Source: JAPPOI01 sp028818055
Lineage (GTDB): Bacteria > Pseudomonadota > Alphaproteobacteria > Rhodobacterales > Rhodobacteraceae
NCBI GenBank assembly: GCA_965267405.1
Contig: OZ253954.1
Location: 310,001 to 374,000 of the forward strand
Reading direction: 5' to 3'
Length of the DNA: 64,000 bases
Of this stretch, positions 61,532 through 64,000 are shown piece after piece. Numbering within the stretch: the first letter of the stretch is position 1; each line of letters opens with the position of its first letter. The notes below the pieces were generated by a model. It did not search any database and had not been told where the DNA came from. It was given only the letters and a program-made list of their open reading frames with translations. The position numbers were made by a program, and so were the translations under genes.

Positions 61532-62713
61532 ATGCCCTGGAAAACTCTTGATGACATGGACCTCGATCAAAAGATCGTCTTGACCCGTGTCGACGTGAAT
61601 GTCCCCGTCGAAGACGGAGTGGTTACCGACACCACGCGGATCGATCGGATCGTGCCCACGATAAAAGATATTCTGGAAAAAGGTGGGAAGCCGGTCATGC
61701 TGGCCCACTTCGGTCGCCCCAAAGGCCAGCCCAATCCCGAGATGAGCCTCAGAATTGTTGTTCCTGCTCTTGAGACTGCGCTGGGACAGTCGGTGACATT
61801 TATCGAGCGTCCCGATCGGGAAACGCTCGAAGCACTGCCGGCGGGCTCTGTCGTTTTGATTGAAAACACGCGCTTTTCGTCGATGGAAGAGGCCAACGAC
61901 CCGATGATGGCGAAGTTTCTCGCCTCTTTAGGTGATGTCTTTTGCAACGACGCGTTTTCGGCGGCGCACCGGGCGCATGCATCCACAGAAGGCGTGGCTC
62001 GACTTTTGCCATCCTGTGCCGGACGGCTGATGGCCGCCGAATTGAGTGCATTGGAAAGCGCGCTTGGTCAGCCCAAGAGACCCGTGGTCGCAGTCGTTGG
62101 GGGCGCGAAAGTGTCCACAAAACTGGATCTTCTGGGAAATCTCGTGCGCAAAGTGGACATGTTGGTCATCGGTGGCGGAATGGCGAATACGTTTCTTGCG
62201 GCTCAAGGGATTAACGTCGGCAAGTCGCTTGCCGAACACGACATGGCCGATACCGCCTTGGAAATTCTGAAGAAGGCCGACGAAGTTGCCTGCGATATCA
62301 TTCTGCCTGTCGACGTTGTCTGCGCCACTGAGTTCGCTGAGGGCGCTGATAACATCACCGTTGCAGCAGAAGACTGCCCGCCCGATCGCATGATACTGGA
62401 TGCGGGACCTCAATCAGTCGAAAAAGTGAAGTCCGCTTTCGCATCAGCCAAGACCTTGATCTGGAACGGCCCATTGGGCGCTTTCGAAATCGCACCATTT
62501 GATGCCGCCACCAACGCCGCCGCTGCATACGCGGCCGAGTTGACGAAAGCTGGCAAGTTGGTGTCGGTCGCCGGAGGAGGCGACACTGTAGCTGCGTTGA
62601 ACAAAGCCGGTGCAGCCGATGACTTCAGTTACATCTCAACCGCTGGCGGCGCTTTCCTTGAGTGGATGGAGGGAAAGACCCTTCCCGGCGTGGCGGCATT
62701 GGAACAATCATAA
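61532..62713 (+). CDS. pgk: Phosphoglycerate kinase
   Basis: A 393-residue glycolytic kinase. ATG at 61532 has GGAG 7 bases upstream, so the longer frame is not used. Motifs include VLTRVDVNVPVEDG, AHFGRPKG, the NTRF...EEANDP stretch, VVGGAKVSTKLDLLGNL, and the nucleotide site IWNGPLGAFE and VAGGGDTVAAL. Length is usual. The aldolase gene follows after 80 bases; the two are probably co-regulated. Confidence 0.97.
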   Translation: MPWKTLDDMDLDQKIVLTRVDVNVPVEDGVVTDTTRIDRIVPTIKDILEKGGKPVMLAHFGRPKGQPNPEMSLRIVVPALETALGQSVTFIERPDRETLEALPAGSVVLIENTRFSSMEEANDPMMAKFLASLGDVFCNDAFSAAHRAHASTEGVARLLPSCAGRLMAAELSALESALGQPKRPVVAVVGGAKVSTKLDLLGNLVRKVDMLVIGGGMANTFLAAQGINVGKSLAEHDMADTALEILKKADEVACDIILPVDVVCATEFAEGADNITVAAEDCPPDRMILDAGPQSVEKVKSAFASAKTLIWNGPLGAFEIAPFDAATNAAAAYAAELTKAGKLVSVAGGGDTVAALNKAGAADDFSYISTAGGAFLEWMEGKTLPGVAALEQS

Positions 62714-62793
62714 CTGTTAGCGCACGCATGATTGAAACGTTTACCTTGCTTCCTTAAGAGGGTCGCAAGTTCAGCCAAATTTGAGGTTATCCC

Positions 62794-63684
62794 ATGTCTA
62801 ACGAACGCCAATCCGAACAAATGCGTTCCGGCAAAGGTTTTGTCGCAGCGCTTGATCAATCAGGTGGTTCAACGCCGAAAGCGCTCCGTCTGTATGGTGT
62901 TGAAGAAAGCGCTTACAGCTCTGACGCCGAAATGTTCGACCTTATCCACGGAATGCGTTCGCGGATCGTGAAAGCACCAGTTTTCACAGGTGAAAAGGTT
63001 GTGGGCGCAATCCTGTTTGAAATGACCATGGATCGCGAATTCGAAGGCAAGCCCGCAGCAAACTATTTGTGGGAGGATCGCGGCGTTGTTCCATTCCTGA
63101 AGTGCGACAAAGGATTGGAAGACGAGGCAAACGGCGTTCAGGTTATGAAGCCAATGGGCGACTTGGACGGTCTTTTATCGCGGGCAGCAGCCAAGGGCAT
63201 TTTCGGAACTAAGATGCGCTCGGTAATTAATGCGGCCAATCCGACTGGTATCGCCGCAAACGTCGCGCAGCAGTTCGAGATTGGTCAGCAGATTCTGGGG
63301 CATGGTTTGATGCCAATTCTGGAGCCCGAAGTCACAATCACCATTTCCGACAAGGCCGAAGCCGAAGCGATCTTGAGAGATGAAATCCTCAAGAACCTCG
63401 ATGCACTATCGGACGGCACGGAAATCATGCTCAAGCTGTCGCTGCCGACAGAAGACAACTTCTACAAGGCACTGATCGAGCATCCAAAGGTCATGCGTGT
63501 CGTGGCGCTTTCTGGTGGCTATAGCCGGGAAGAAGCAAACAGCCTTCTGTCGCGCAACAACGGCATGATCGCCAGCTTCAGCCGCGCATTGACTGAAGGA
63601 TTGTCGGCCCAACAATCGGACGATGAGTTCAATTCCATGATCGCGTCCACGATCGACACGATCTACCAGGCATCGATCACCTAA
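62794..63684 (+). CDS. Fructose-bisphosphate aldolase, class I
   Basis: A 296-residue class I aldolase of the bacterial type. The pattern GKGFVAALDQSGGSTPKALRLYG, FEMTMDREFEGKP, VPFLKCDKGLEDE, FGTKMRSVI and PILEPEVTI is typical, with Schiff-base lysine in the MLKLSLP strand. It splits fructose-1,6-bisphosphate without a metal. It follows pgk and is closed by a strong terminator. No class II aldolase is seen. Confidence 0.95.
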   Translation: MSNERQSEQMRSGKGFVAALDQSGGSTPKALRLYGVEESAYSSDAEMFDLIHGMRSRIVKAPVFTGEKVVGAILFEMTMDREFEGKPAANYLWEDRGVVPFLKCDKGLEDEANGVQVMKPMGDLDGLLSRAAAKGIFGTKMRSVINAANPTGIAANVAQQFEIGQQILGHGLMPILEPEVTITISDKAEAEAILRDEILKNLDALSDGTEIMLKLSLPTEDNFYKALIEHPKVMRVVALSGGYSREEANSLLSRNNGMIASFSRALTEGLSAQQSDDEFNSMIASTIDTIYQASIT

Positions 63685-63691
63685 TCACATG

Positions 63692-63718
63692 GCGCGGTCT
63701 GAACAGGCCGCGCTTTTT
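63692..63718 (+). terminator. Rho-independent terminator of the aldolase gene
   Basis: GCGCGG (63692-63697) pairs with CCGCGC (63708-63713), then five T (63714-63718). It lies 8 bases past the aldolase stop. Confidence 0.88.
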
Positions 63719-63808
63719 CGCTGATCTGCATTTTGGGGATTCACTTAACGAATCACATGTGCGAAGTTACTCAACAAGCGCCAGTAAGGCGCGCGAATGG
63801 GCAGGCAG

Positions 63809-64000
63809 ATGAGCAAATCAAACAAGCGACCAGCATTAGGTGCGATTGTGTATTTCGCACTAATGTTCATGCTTGGGCTCTATTTCACCTTTGCAAGTGT
63901 TCAAGGCGATTATGGATTGTTTCGCCGCGTTCAAATCGAAGCCGAAGCAGAAATGTTGCGGGCCGAGAAATCTCGATTGGTTTCCGAAGTTCGAGATCTT
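63809..64000 (+). CDS. ftsB: Septum formation initiator FtsB/DivIC family (partial)
   Basis: The first 64 residues of a small divisome protein; the rest lies beyond the window. One membrane segment (about residues 10-28, IVYFALMFMLGLYFTF) is followed by the start of a coiled coil rich in Glu and Arg (RRVQIEAEAEMLRAEKSRLVSEV). ATG at 63809 gives the usual short N-terminus; an in-frame ATG at 63797, with AAGG upstream, is also possible. In this group the gene sits between aldolase and pdhA. Confidence 0.85.
   Translation, partial: MSKSNKRPALGAIVYFALMFMLGLYFTFASVQGDYGLFRRVQIEAEAEMLRAEKSRLVSEVRDL

Overview
The window looks like a chromosomal segment of a marine alphaproteobacterium of the Rhodobacterales (Roseobacter/Rhodobacter type). 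The evidence is the gene content and order: an iscR-cysteine desulfurase-sufB-sufC-sufD-sufS operon behind an Irr-type iron box, a eukaryote-like NADP isocitrate dehydrogenase, pgk followed by class I aldolase and ftsB, glycerol-type ABC genes with a DUF2160 protein, and a short hairpin repeat of the kind scattered between genes in this order. I see no phage, insertion sequence, CRISPR array or plasmid gene. The species cannot be named from sequence alone.

Layout. 1-2.3 kb: two tandem family 5 peptide-binding proteins, the first cut by the window edge. 2.6-4.2 kb: a BlaI-type repressor and an M56 protease without a sensor domain. 4.2-10.3 kb: a tightly coupled glycerol-type ABC importer operon whose two ATPases are complementary and partly degenerate. 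10.5-13.6 kb: small membrane protein, LysR regulator with divergent oxidoreductase, and a gene-poor stretch ending in three hairpins. 13.65-25.1 kb: one-direction exopolysaccharide-like locus (response regulator, giant GT-C-like membrane protein, secreted Ig-like protein, glycoside hydrolase, GT4, GT2, Wzx-like flippase, ManC). Divergent to it at 25.2-28.2 kb lie a periplasmic molybdopterin-fold protein and a hybrid kinase with its own HPt domain, so a full His-Asp-His-Asp relay is encoded.

28.4-32.8 kb: copper module (copA-cueR, plus a TVP38 membrane protein with its own apparent CueR operator). 33-35.7 kb: ankyrin protein, DUF2892 and a cysteine-bearing Crp/Fnr regulator, tRNA-Arg(CCG), and a scar where a LysR remnant meets a lipoprotein gene without a clear start. 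35.7-45.6 kb: suf operon with several extra small membrane genes, and a divergent alpha/beta hydrolase. 45.6-64 kb: mostly housekeeping genes (icd, rmuC-mutL, eno, anmK, tyrS, two cyclophilins, pgk, aldolase, ftsB). Among them sits a small regulatory island at 54.9-56.7 kb: a 39-residue basic protein divergent from an alpha/beta-hydrolase-LuxR fusion, with two matching palindromes between them.

The best candidates for something undescribed are the polysaccharide locus with its phosphorelay and repeated AAAGGATA motif, the hydrolase-LuxR island, and the asymmetric ABC ATPase pair. All functional statements rest on motif recognition by eye; no database search was run.
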